Notes: generated by a model from the letters alone, not told the origin. Positions 7,494 to 14,946 are shown, numbered from the stretch's first letter. The stretch: DNA of 29,257 nucleotides from JBKPDV01 sp046728075 (GCA_046728075.1 JBKPDV010000222.1:1-29257), one strand, 5' to 3'. Made by a program: numbers and translations.

Positions 7494-8351
7494 ATGCGAT
7501 CGCTTTTCACTTTCTTCGCGGTCGTTTACGTCGTCAGCTGGAGCCTTTTCGCCGCAGGGGCGGCCATCGCGGCCCGGGCCGGTCCGGCCACTTCCGGGCT
7601 CCTGTTCGTGAGCGGCGCCGTGACTTTCCTTGGCGTCATCACGCCATCGTTCGTGGCGCTTGCGCTTACAGCTCGAGGGCAGGGACGCGCGGGAGCGCTG
7701 GCGCTGCTCCGCCGGACAGTCCAGGGATCCGTCGGCGCGCGATGGTACGCCTTCGCGATCGGCTACTTCGCGGCGATCAAACTTTCCGCGGCGCTGCTCC
7801 ATCGCCTCGCGACAGGTGCCTGGCCTCGGTTTGGCCAGACCCCGTTGATCGTCATGGCGGGCGCCATCCTCCTCTCGACGCCGGTACAGGCGGGGGAGGA
7901 GATCGGATGGCGCGGATACGCGCTTCCACGCCTGGCGCATCTCGGGCTCGGGGGCGCCAGCGTCGTGCTCGGCGTCCTCTGGGCCTGCTGGCATTTGCCC
8001 TTCTTCTTCATTCGGGGCACGGACACGCTCGGTCAGTCGTTCCCCGTGTATCTGATTCAAGTCACGGCGATCTCCGTTGCGATGGCCTGGCTCTACTGGC
8101 GCACCCAGGGAAGTTTGTTGCTCGTGATGCTGTTTCACGCCGCCATCAACAACACCAAGGACATCGTGCCGTCGGCAGTGCCAGGCGCCACGAATCCCCT
8201 TGCCCTGAGCCCCTCGCTCGTCGCCTGGCTCACCCTGGCGCTCCTCTGGATCTGCGCGGCGTATTTCCTGGCCCGGATGCGGGGGGTACAACTCAAAGGG
8301 CCCGGAGAGACATCGAACGACAGGCCCTTGCCGGCCGCGGCGTCAGGCTGA
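7494..8351 (+). CDS. CPBP-family intramembrane metalloprotease (CAAX protease-like)
   Basis: A 285-residue polytopic membrane protein with about eight hydrophobic helices. It carries all motifs of the CPBP (Rce1-like, ABI) family: EEIGWRGYALPRL at 135-147 (catalytic Glu pair and Arg), WACWHLPFFF at 163-172 (His167), and LFHAAINN at 213-220 (His215, Asn219). These residues form the active site within the membrane in characterised relatives. In bacteria such proteins are tied to peptide processing, bacteriocin self-immunity or signalling; which applies here is unknown. The ATG at 7494 is chosen because the first helix starts at once after it; in-frame upstream sequence is not hydrophobic. It is divergent from the PadR gene. 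Confidence 0.88.
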   Translation: MRSLFTFFAVVYVVSWSLFAAGAAIAARAGPATSGLLFVSGAVTFLGVITPSFVALALTARGQGRAGALALLRRTVQGSVGARWYAFAIGYFAAIKLSAALLHRLATGAWPRFGQTPLIVMAGAILLSTPVQAGEEIGWRGYALPRLAHLGLGGASVVLGVLWACWHLPFFFIRGTDTLGQSFPVYLIQVTAISVAMAWLYWRTQGSLLLVMLFHAAINNTKDIVPSAVPGATNPLALSPSLVAWLTLALLWICAAYFLARMRGVQLKGPGETSNDRPLPAAASG

Positions 8352-8466
8352 TCAACGGACTTTGAATCAGACGTCGCCTCGCATCGGACCCCAACCCTTT
8401 GCGGCTACAGATCTGGCACTGCGAACCACACCGACTGGCATCGATCCTGTAGAGGATAGGGAATCA

Positions 8467-8677
8467 ATTCGGCAGATCAACGAGGGATCTGCTCGAGGAT
8501 CGATGTCGCTAGACGCTGGGCCGTGAGAGCGCGGGCACTGAAAACGTGGTGAGGCGATAAGAAAGGCAGGGCGATATGGACAAGAAGAAAAGCACAAAGT
8601 CCAGGACAGCCAAATCGGTGAAAGACCTTCCCGTTAAAGCGGTCAACCGCCGGAGCGCTAAGGGCGTCAAGGGAGGG
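8467..8677 (+). repeat. Duplicated block, copy 2 (upstream region plus leader codons)
   Basis: Second copy of the block at 3-221. The first 40 or so bases are identical, the rest of the upstream region has a few substitutions and is about 2 nt shorter overall, and the leader codons diverge mostly by conservative changes. Similarity ends at the GGA GGG codons (8672-8677). The two copies lie about 8.4 kb apart in the same orientation. Confidence 0.9.
8472..8492. promoter_or_regulatory. Perfect 7-bp inverted repeat upstream of peptide gene 2
   Basis: The same 21 bases as 8-28: GCAGATC, spacer AACGAGG, GATCTGC. It lies 83 nt before the start of the second peptide gene. Exact retention, spacer included, while neighbouring bases have changed suggests it is functional. 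Confidence 0.55.
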
Positions 8678-8740
8678 AGCGAGATTTCGATATCGAAATC
8701 CACCGACAAGAGCACTGCAAATCTTTACAAGGCTAATTAG
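8576..8740 (+). CDS. Small Lys-rich peptide with double-glycine leader (copy 2)
   Basis: A 54-residue product from the ATG at 8576 to the TAG at 8738-8740. Residues 1-34 parallel copy 1: basic start MDKKKSTKSR, then KSVKDLPVK, then AKGVKGG. Val is at -4 and Val at -12 relative to the Gly pair, again fitting a double-glycine leader. The 20 residues after the pair (SEISISKST... ending LYKAN) share nothing with the 11-residue tail of copy 1. The tail is Ser/Lys rich and has no Cys, so no disulfide or lanthionine rings are possible in it. The codons just after the leader lie on a perfect 18-bp palindrome (8683-8700). Function is not known; a secreted or processed peptide is inference. Confidence 0.7.
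   Translation: MDKKKSTKSRTAKSVKDLPVKAVNRRSAKGVKGGSEISISKSTDKSTANLYKAN
8683..8700. repeat. Perfect 18-bp palindrome inside peptide gene 2
   Basis: GATTTCGATATCGAAATC is its own reverse complement. It starts 5 nt after the Gly-Gly codons and encodes part of EISISK. Similar words occur in non-coding palindromes at 4684-4695 (GATATCGATATC) and 22322-22335 (GAAATC-AG-GATTTC), so the tail may have arisen by insertion of a palindromic element. Confidence 0.7.
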
Positions 8741-8784
8741 CTACTAGACTCTGGGGACCGGTCGTTCCATATGAGCGACCTGAC

Positions 8785-8800
8785 CCAACCGAAGGGTTGG
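8785..8800. terminator. GC-rich hairpin after peptide gene 2
   Basis: CCAACC-GAAG-GGTTGG is a perfect 6-bp stem with a tetraloop, 45 nt after the peptide stop. No T-run follows, so it may be a weak terminator or a remnant of the GGGTCAGG repeat family, whose core reads on the minus strand at 8780-8790. Confidence 0.35.
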
Positions 8801-8864
8801 TCCCTCGCCGGGAAGGCCGCGGTCGTCGACGCGCTAGAATCGCAGGGCCGGGAAGACGTGCAGG

Positions 8865-9476
8865 ATGTTTGAGCTCGAGCGTTTCATCGCGGACTGCCGT
8901 GCGGCTCTGAAGGAATCCGTTCCTCAATTAGCGATCAAGGAGCTTGTCGATCGCGCCGTGTCGCGGCCGGCTGACGTGGAGGCGGCACTCGGGACGCCGC
9001 AATGGGCGGAGATCGCAACGCTGTATCGCTCACCCGAGCTGACGATCCTGAACATCATCTGGGCGCCAGGCATGTACCTTTACCCCCACGACCACCGCAT
9101 GTGGGCAGCCATCGGACTGTACGGCGGCAGAGAGGACAACGTTTTCTACCGTCGCACTCCGGAGGGACTGAAACCCTCCGGCGGAAAAGACCTGGAATCT
9201 GCCGACACGATTCTTCTCGGCAAAGACACCATCCATTCCGTCACAAACCCGCTCCGCACGTTCACGGGCGCATTAGATGTGTATGGTGGGGACTTCTTCG
9301 CTGTGCCCCGGAGCGAGTGGGATCCGGAGACTCTCGAAGAGCGTCCTTACGACGTGGAGAAAGCGAAGCGGGTCTTCCTGGAGGCGAATGAGCGACTCGG
9401 CGCCCAAGCGGAGGGCGGCCGGCCATCAGCGCTGCGCAAGCCCAGTCCGCGCAAACGAGGTAAATCCGACCGTTAG
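8865..9476 (+). CDS. Cupin-fold metal-dependent protein (cysteine dioxygenase-like)
   Basis: A 203-residue double-stranded beta-helix protein. The metal-site pattern is visible: His75 and His77 in YPHDHRMWAAIGLYGGREDNVFYRR, Glu90 in the same block, and His124 in DTIHSV. This fits the predicted metal-dependent enzymes of the cupin superfamily related to cysteine dioxygenase. A helical N-terminal part of about 55 residues precedes the barrel, and the C-terminus is basic (RKPSPRKRGKSDR). A -10-like TAGAAT lies at 8835-8840, before the ATG at 8865. The substrate is unknown. It is followed after 45 nt by hcp, so co-transcription is likely. Confidence 0.75.
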   Translation: MFELERFIADCRAALKESVPQLAIKELVDRAVSRPADVEAALGTPQWAEIATLYRSPELTILNIIWAPGMYLYPHDHRMWAAIGLYGGREDNVFYRRTPEGLKPSGGKDLESADTILLGKDTIHSVTNPLRTFTGALDVYGGDFFAVPRSEWDPETLEERPYDVEKAKRVFLEANERLGAQAEGGRPSALRKPSPRKRGKSDR

Positions 9477-9521
9477 CTATCCCTCCTCGGAAAGCGGGTC
9501 GGTGAATTTCGGAGGCTGACC

Positions 9522-10004
9522 GTGGCTAGCGACATCTTCCTCAAAGTGGACGGCATCAAAGGCGAATCGACCGATGTCAATCACAAGGACGAGATCGAAG
9601 TGCTTTCATGGTCCTGGGGTGTAAGGCAGACGCTCGGGTCATCCGCCGGCAGCGGGGCCAGCAGCGGAAAACCCGACACACGCGAGCTCGTCGTCGGCAA
9701 GCTGGTCGACAAGGCTTCTCCCGACCTTTTCAGATCCTGCCTCACTGGCAAGCACATCAAGGACGTGGAGCTGGCACAGCGGCGGGCCGGCGCGGGGAAT
9801 ACCAACTTCCTGACGATAACGCTGAAGGACGCCATCATTTCCAGCGTAGATGATTTCAGTGGCCTCGAGGCAGCGAGGCCGACCGAAAGCATTTTGATCG
9901 CCTTCGCGAAGGTGATCTACGCGTACATACCGCAAAAGCCAAACGGGCAACCGGATACACCTATCGTGCTGAAGTGGGACGTCAAGGCCAATAAGGAATT
10001 TTGA
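9522..10004 (+). CDS. hcp: Orphan Hcp, type VI secretion tube protein family
   Basis: A 160-residue protein starting MASDIFLKVDGIKGESTD, the classical N-terminus of Hcp, followed by EIEVLSWSWGVRQ and DKASPDLFRSCLTGKHIKDVEL, all conserved Hcp blocks. Hcp forms hexameric rings that stack into the inner tube of the type VI secretion system and can carry effectors. The length is the usual one. The start is GTG at 9522, with GGAGG 6 nt before it. No other type VI gene (sheath, VgrG, ClpV, baseplate) is in the window, so this is an orphan copy here. Possible meanings are a spare tube or carrier subunit for a system encoded elsewhere, or a different use of the fold. It lies between a cupin and an 82-aa protein on the same strand. 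Confidence 0.9.
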   Translation: MASDIFLKVDGIKGESTDVNHKDEIEVLSWSWGVRQTLGSSAGSGASSGKPDTRELVVGKLVDKASPDLFRSCLTGKHIKDVELAQRRAGAGNTNFLTITLKDAIISSVDDFSGLEAARPTESILIAFAKVIYAYIPQKPNGQPDTPIVLKWDVKANKEF

Positions 10005-10095
10005 AGGTCCCCGCCCACGGGCTGCGGCGGCCCGCATTGGGGCAGTGAACGAGATGGGGTCGAGAGCGATAATTCGAGCAAAGGAGCGCCTGCCG

Positions 10096-10344
10096 ATGGG
10101 TCTCGCTATCGACACAGACAAAATCACGGAGGTGATGCTCCCAGACGGGTGGCATACCGTTGCGAAAGGGTCCTTTAGCCTGGACGCCTACGAGTACGTA
10201 AAGGGCGGAAAGACGCTCTTTCGCGCCGGTCAGGAAGGGCTCGTGCTCCCCGCCACCGGGTTCGTCTTCACAAACGCCAGTGGCGAAACCATCTGCGGAC
10301 CGATCTCTTCCGTTCGAGCGGTCAAGGTCTCGAAGGCCGGATGA
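10096..10344 (+). CDS. Hypothetical 82-aa protein downstream of hcp
   Basis: No family recognised. The ATG at 10096 is preceded by AAGGAG at a spacing of 9 nt, so the longer in-frame start at 10045 is not used. The sequence starts MGLAIDTDKITEVMLPDGWHTV and looks all-beta: KGSFSLDAYEYVKGG, FRAGQEGLVLPATGFVFTNASGETICGPISSVRAVKV. It has a single Cys and no signal peptide. It is 91 nt after hcp on the same strand, so it may be a partner or cargo of Hcp, but that rests on position only. Confidence 0.6.
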   Translation: MGLAIDTDKITEVMLPDGWHTVAKGSFSLDAYEYVKGGKTLFRAGQEGLVLPATGFVFTNASGETICGPISSVRAVKVSKAG

Positions 10345-10523
10345 TCGGTCTGGGTTGGCCTATGGGGTCCGTTCCATCTTTGAAAGCCGACCGCCACGCC
10401 GGCGAGTCGACTACGCTCTGAGTGCGCGCCGACCGCAGTCGCGGCCCAGCGGGGGGCGCGGGCCGGCTGGCGTTCGGATCGATGTTTTGAGATAGGCTGG
10501 AGAAAACTCTCGAAGGAGAAATC

Positions 10524-11249
10524 ATGCGCATTCGTCACTCGCGGCCCTGGATCGCCCTCGCTCTTCTCGTCGCTTTCACCGGTGTTGCGTTGTCGGATGA
10601 TCCGAAGCCCGCAGCCAAGCCCGCCGCCAAGGGGTCCGTCGTGCAGACCAAGGAGTCGCAAGCAGCCATGACACCGGGCAAGGCGCTCGATACCTTGAAG
10701 GAAGGAAACAAGCGGTTCCGCGCTGGAACATCGATCCAGAAGGACCTCCCCGCGAAGGTGAAGGCATCGGCCGCCGGGCAGTATCCCTTCGCCGTGGTCC
10801 TGGGCTGCATGGACTCGCGCGTCCCGGCGGAGGCGGTCTTCGATCAGTCCATCGGAGATCTCTTCAACATCCGCGTGGCTGGAAATGTGGTGAACGCCGA
10901 CAACCTGGGCTCCCTCGAATATGCGACGAAAGTCATCGGAGTCAAGCTCATCGTCGTCCTCGGTCACACCAGTTGCGGCGCAATCAAGGGCGCAATCGAC
11001 AATGTCAAGCTCGGCAACCTGACCGAGCTGGTCGCCAAGATCGAGCCGGCGGTCGCGGCTTCCGGGTCGGGAACCAGCAAGGACCACGCCTACGTGGACA
11101 AGGTGGGTGATCACAACGTGCACCTGGCCATGAAAGAAATCCGCGAGAAGAGCCCCGTCATAAAGGAGATGCTCGACTCCGGCGCCGTCGGCATGGTTGG
11201 AGGAATGTACGATCTCGAGACCGGGGCGGTTACTTTCTTCGCGGACTAA
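10524..11249 (+). CDS. Secreted beta-class carbonic anhydrase
   Basis: A 241-residue zinc enzyme that interconverts CO2 and bicarbonate. The zinc site is intact: Cys95 and Asp97 in GCMDSRV, Arg99 forming the Asp-Arg pair, His148 and Cys151 in GHTSCGA. NIRVAGN and NLGSLEYA are further family blocks. Residues 1-24 form a signal peptide (hydrophobic ALALLVAFTGVALS), followed by a Pro/Ala/Lys linker, so the enzyme acts in the periplasm. Most beta-class enzymes are cytoplasmic; exported ones are a recognised minority. The start at 10524 follows GAAGGAG by 6 nt. The gene ends one nucleotide from the convergent antiporter gene. Confidence 0.9.
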   Translation: MRIRHSRPWIALALLVAFTGVALSDDPKPAAKPAAKGSVVQTKESQAAMTPGKALDTLKEGNKRFRAGTSIQKDLPAKVKASAAGQYPFAVVLGCMDSRVPAEAVFDQSIGDLFNIRVAGNVVNADNLGSLEYATKVIGVKLIVVLGHTSCGAIKGAIDNVKLGNLTELVAKIEPAVAASGSGTSKDHAYVDKVGDHNVHLAMKEIREKSPVIKEMLDSGAVGMVGGMYDLETGAVTFFAD

Positions 11250-11250
11250 C

Positions 11251-12477
11251 TCAGGGAGCGGCCGTGCGCGGGACGGCGCGCACGGTCCCGATTCGCCACC
11301 GGTCCAGCCATTTCGGTCCGACGCGCATCAGCGCTGAGTTGGCAAGGATGGATATCAGAGAAGCCGCCAGTGTGGCGTTGTACACGGCGTCTTCGACCAA
11401 TCCCGCCTGCCGTCCCACCTGAACCAGGACGTACGAGAACTCGCCGATCTGGGTGAGGCCCATCCCGACGAGCAGGGACGTCCGGAGCGGGTAGCGGAAG
11501 AGCAGGACGACAGCCGTCCACACGATCATCTTCCCGACGACGACGAGGGCGACGATCACGCCCAGGAGAAGGGGATTCGAGAGGAGCGCCCGAGGGTTGA
11601 TGAGGGCGCCGACTGTCACGAAGAAGAGAGCCACGAATGCGTCGCGCATCGGTGAGAGGCGAGTCAGCATTTCGTGCGCGTGCTCGGATCCGCTCACGAT
11701 CATTCCCGCGAGGAAGGCGCCGAGCGCGAGAGAGAGCCCGAGCGCCTGGCTCAAGGCCGCGACGGCAAACCCCAGGGCTAGCGCTACGAGGAGGTAGAGC
11801 TCGTCGTTCTTCATCCGCGCAACCCATTCGAGAAGCAAGGGCACGAGCTTGGCCGCGGCAAACACGACCGGCACGAGAAGGAGAAGAGCCTTTCCGACCG
11901 CAAGGGTGACCTGGACGAGCTTGAGGCCGTCGAACGAACCGGCGAAGGGAAGGAGGATTGTCAGTATCACCACGGCAAGGTCCTCGATCAGGGTGATCCC
12001 GATCATCAGCCGGCCCTGCTCGAAGTGAAGCTGGCCGCGATCGACGAGGAGGCGCGACAGAACCATTGTGCTCGCCACGGAGACCACGGCCCCGACCACG
12101 ATGCCCTGGGCAACGCTCCATCCCATCCACCGTCCGATTCCGACGCCGAGCGCGATGGACAGAAGAATGCCGAGCGGACCGCCGACGATCGCAACCCATT
12201 TGACCTTGAGGAGCTCCGCCAGCGAGAACTCCATTCCGATCGAGTACATCAACAGGATCACGCCGACTTCGGCGAGCAGCTCCAGCGCGTGGACCTCGGA
12301 AAGCGTGGGACCTGGAGTAAAGGGACCAACCAGAATGCCGGCCAGGACATATCCGAGGATCAGCGGCTGATGCAACCGCCTCGCCACGAATCCGCCGGCG
12401 ACCGCCGCGAGGAACACATACGCCAAATCGCGATAAAGCGCGGAGGCCGCGACCACCGCGAGATCGTAGCATCGCAC
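11251..12477 (-). CDS. CPA2-family cation:proton antiporter
   Basis: A 408-residue membrane protein of the Na+/H+ exchanger domain (KefB, YbaL, GerN type). About twelve hydrophobic helices are visible. HQPLILGYVLAGILVGP (36-52) is the typical first motif, GITLIEDLAVVILTI carries the acidic pair Glu165-Asp166 of the ion site, and LGAFLAGM and FFVTVGALINP follow. The C-terminal TrkA/RCK nucleotide-binding domain of KefB is absent, so it is the short form. The start is GTG at 12477; another GTG at 12456 is possible. The transported ion (K+ or Na+) cannot be told. It is convergent with the carbonic anhydrase; both deal with proton balance, but a functional link is only a suggestion. Confidence 0.85.
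   Translation of the reverse strand: MRCYDLAVVAASALYRDLAYVFLAAVAGGFVARRLHQPLILGYVLAGILVGPFTPGPTLSEVHALELLAEVGVILLMYSIGMEFSLAELLKVKWVAIVGGPLGILLSIALGVGIGRWMGWSVAQGIVVGAVVSVASTMVLSRLLVDRGQLHFEQGRLMIGITLIEDLAVVILTILLPFAGSFDGLKLVQVTLAVGKALLLLVPVVFAAAKLVPLLLEWVARMKNDELYLLVALALGFAVAALSQALGLSLALGAFLAGMIVSGSEHAHEMLTRLSPMRDAFVALFFVTVGALINPRALLSNPLLLGVIVALVVVGKMIVWTAVVLLFRYPLRTSLLVGMGLTQIGEFSYVLVQVGRQAGLVEDAVYNATLAASLISILANSALMRVGPKWLDRWRIGTVRAVPRTAAP
11262..11285. terminator. Strong hairpin at the convergent gene ends
   Basis: CCGTGCGCG-GGACGG-CGCGCACGG is a perfect 9-bp GC-rich stem with a 6-nt loop, 12 nt after the carbonic anhydrase stop and inside the last codons of the antiporter. No T-run follows, so it may act with a factor or as a block between the convergent genes. 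Confidence 0.4.
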
Positions 12478-12927
12478 TCATCTACCATTTCAATTGCGCC
12501 GACCGCCTTCCGGAACCCTTCTGGAAATACACGATTTCGGCAATTCATCGGGACCGACGCCACGGAGCCGTCGTTGATGGTCGGAGGAAGGATGGTCGAC
12601 GACTCTTTCGGTCTGGTCAGACGGCGCGGCCGCTGAGGAATTTGGAACAGGACTGGATGAACCCGGTTGAACACGGTCCTCCTTTGCGAAACGGCTGCCT
12701 TGGTGTTCTGGCGGCGAATCCGCCCGTGCGATAGACTCGCCCCTCCCGGGGAGGTCGCCATGGGGTCGATCAGCAGGCGGTGGTCGTGGTTCCGTTCCCC
12801 ACGACCAACCCCGCACCCGCCTCCACGGGCTTCACCACGAGCGATCCCGTATACCCCTACGAATTCGCGTTGGCGCGATCTCGTTGATTTTGCGCACGGT
12901 CTGAAACTCATTCCCAAGGAGGTACTG
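12478..12927. other. Gene-free gap and long 5' leader of the propeller gene
   Basis: No convincing gene. A -10-like TAGACT (12732-12737) would give a leader of nearly 200 nt for the gene at 12928. Within it, TGGTCGTGG (12781-12789) and CCACGACCA (12799-12807) form a perfect 9-bp inverted repeat with a 9-nt loop. An ATG at 12760 with GGGGAGG before it is in frame with the propeller gene but encodes a Pro/Arg-rich segment that looks non-natural. Confidence 0.4.
12781..12807 (+). promoter_or_regulatory. 9-bp perfect inverted repeat in leader of the propeller gene
   Basis: TGGTCGTGG, 9-nt spacer, CCACGACCA. It may be an operator or an mRNA hairpin about 120 nt before the start codon at 12928. 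No known riboswitch pattern is recognised. Confidence 0.4.
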
Positions 12928-14721
12928 ATGAGATCCTTACTGCGACGGAGCGTGGTTCGCAGAGTCTTGCCCCTCGTTTGCGTGCTTGCTGCTTCGCCGG
13001 GCGTGGTGGAGGCGCAGTTTTGGCCGCAGTGGGCACTGGATCCACAACACACCGGCCAGGTCAATGTCGTTGGTCAGCCCCTGAACCGCGAGTTGGCCGA
13101 CATCGTCTATGACTCGTTGGTGCCGCAGGAAATGGCGGCCAGCGGAAACGAGCTTGTGACCCACTATCAGGTTCCTCTCATCGACGGCGCGAACGTATTC
13201 ATGGAATTCAAGTCGGGCAGTTACAACAAGAATCGATACGACGCGCAGACTTGGGGTGAGAACGGGTTTCAGTGGACCAACGGCCAGCTGACTCAAATCT
13301 GGAGCTTCACGAGCGACTGGAAGGCCGTCGGATCGCTGGCCGATTTTTGGGAGCCGGTCTTCCACGGCGTCCTGGCGAACGGCTATATCTACGTTCCGGG
13401 CGCCGGCGGAACGATCTTCAAGCTGCGTAAGACGGATGGCGGTGTCGTCTCCCGGATCAATCCGTTCGGTTCGCTCGATCCATCGATCTTCGTGGCCGGC
13501 GTGCTAACCGTCGACAGCGCCGGCAACATCTACTACAACGCGATCCAGCAACATAATCCTGGCAACGTCAGCTTCTATCAACACGACATCGACGACTCCT
13601 GGCTGGTGAAGGTCACTCCCCAGGATTCGACGGCCAAGGTGAGCTATTCGGTCCTCACCGCCGCCACGGCGACCGGAAGTCAGGCGGCGCCGCAGCCGAC
13701 AGACCAGTGTCTCGGGATCTTCAGTGTCAAACAGCTTCCCTTTCCGCCGAGCCCCGACGCCGTCCCGCCATCTGTTCCGTGCGGGCATATGCGCCCCGGC
13801 CTGAACGCGGCGCCCGCCGTCGCGCCGAACGGCACGATTTATACGGTTACTCGAAACCTCGCCGATGTGACGGGACGCTATTCGGGCATGGCGGCGGTCA
13901 ATTCGGATCTCACTCCGAAATGGTGGACTTCGTTCCGGGATCGGTTGAACGACGCCTGCAACAACGACACGGGCACTTTTCCCGGGGCCTTACTGCCCGC
14001 CAATGGGACCCCCGGCGGCTGCCGCCTCGGAACGACGCCCGGTGTGGACCCGGCACAAAACACCAAACCCGGAGCTCGTGTCCTGGACGACGCCTCGTCT
14101 TCTCCGACTGTTGCTCCAGACGGGAGCATTCTGTATGGCTCCTACACTCGGTACGATTTCGCTCGCGGACACCTTCTGAAATTCAGCGCCAGTGGCCAGT
14201 TCCAGGGCGCTTACAGCTTCGGGTGGGACACGACGCCGGCGATCTACACGCACAGCGGCACCTACTCGATCGTCATCAAGGACAACGAGTACGGCGGTGG
14301 ACCGGGCTTCGGTTCCTACTGCAACGTGGACAGCCTTTGCCCGCCTCGGCAGAACGGGCCGTTCTTCATGACTCAGCTCGACTCGAACCTGCACGTCGAA
14401 TGGAAGTTTCAGAACACGAACAACCAGGCGTGCACTCGGAATCCCGACGGAAGCATCACCTGCGTTCCGAACAGCTCCGGTAACCAATGGCCAAACGTCG
14501 GCTTCGAATGGTGCATCAACGCGCCGGTGATCGATGCGAATGGAGTGGTCTACGCCAATAGCGAAGACGGCAATCTCTACGCCATCAACCAGGGTGGCTC
14601 GCTGAAGGCGAACATCTTCCTCCAGCTGGCGCTGGGCGCCGCCTACACACCGCTTGCGATCGGACCTGATGGAAAGATCTACACTGAGAACGCAGGCCAT
14701 TTGATAGTCGTGGGCCAGTAA
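12928..14721 (+). CDS. Secreted PQQ-like beta-propeller protein
   Basis: A 597-residue exported protein. Residues 1-29 are a signal peptide (RRSVVRRVLPLVCVLAASPGVVEA, then QFWPQW). The rest shows repeated blade motifs of the PQQ/quinoprotein-like propeller class, such as NGYIYVPGAGGTIFKLRKTDG, NGTIYTVTRN, DGSILYGSYTRYDFARGHLLKF, NGVVYANSEDGNLYAINQGG and DGKIYTENAGHLIVVG. Several Cys pairs (for example CNVDSLCPPR and ACTRNPDGSITC) suit an oxidised extracytoplasmic place. I see no PQQ-binding catalytic residues, so it is probably a binding or scaffold protein. The start at 12928 has AAGGAGG 5 nt before it. It reads alone and ends just before the 17-bp inverted repeat at 14747. Confidence 0.8.
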   Translation: MRSLLRRSVVRRVLPLVCVLAASPGVVEAQFWPQWALDPQHTGQVNVVGQPLNRELADIVYDSLVPQEMAASGNELVTHYQVPLIDGANVFMEFKSGSYNKNRYDAQTWGENGFQWTNGQLTQIWSFTSDWKAVGSLADFWEPVFHGVLANGYIYVPGAGGTIFKLRKTDGGVVSRINPFGSLDPSIFVAGVLTVDSAGNIYYNAIQQHNPGNVSFYQHDIDDSWLVKVTPQDSTAKVSYSVLTAATATGSQAAPQPTDQCLGIFSVKQLPFPPSPDAVPPSVPCGHMRPGLNAAPAVAPNGTIYTVTRNLADVTGRYSGMAAVNSDLTPKWWTSFRDRLNDACNNDTGTFPGALLPANGTPGGCRLGTTPGVDPAQNTKPGARVLDDASSSPTVAPDGSILYGSYTRYDFARGHLLKFSASGQFQGAYSFGWDTTPAIYTHSGTYSIVIKDNEYGGGPGFGSYCNVDSLCPPRQNGPFFMTQLDSNLHVEWKFQNTNNQACTRNPDGSITCVPNSSGNQWPNVGFEWCINAPVIDANGVVYANSEDGNLYAINQGGSLKANIFLQLALGAAYTPLAIGPDGKIYTENAGHLIVVGQ

Positions 14722-14746
14722 GAAACGACCGGAGTAAAGAAGACCC

Positions 14747-14800
14747 GGGATCAGGTCTGTGAACATATGAGTCGGCTCGCAGATTCACAGACCTGATCCC
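14747..14800. repeat. Perfect 17-bp inverted repeat, REP-like or terminator
   Basis: GGGATCAGGTCTGTGAA (14747-14763) and its exact reverse complement (14784-14800) flank a 20-nt loop. It lies 25 nt after the propeller stop and between convergent genes. No T-run follows. The outer core GGATCAGGTCT closely matches GGGTCAGGTCT at 4664-4674, so a dispersed palindromic element is more likely than a simple terminator. Confidence 0.6.
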
Positions 14801-14946
14801 CCTGGCCCCTCGCGCACAGGACTGGCCCAATCAGGCGACCGGCGCGCGGCACGGCGCCGTCGCTCTCCGGGGACCCAGCTACGAGCCTCGCTTGAATGCG
14901 CCCGGGACCAGTCAACCCGGTCGAAACCAGGATTCCGATTCTTGGA

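Noticed and set aside
11246..12481. A 411-aa frame nearly coincident with the antiporter
   Set aside because: Same strand, other frame, Arg-rich and not membrane-like; the antiporter frame has all family motifs.
12760..12927. ATG at 12760 as the real start of the PQQ-like propeller
   Set aside because: The extra 56 residues are Pro/Arg rich and would put the signal peptide in the middle of the protein; 12928 has AAGGAGG and a proper signal peptide.
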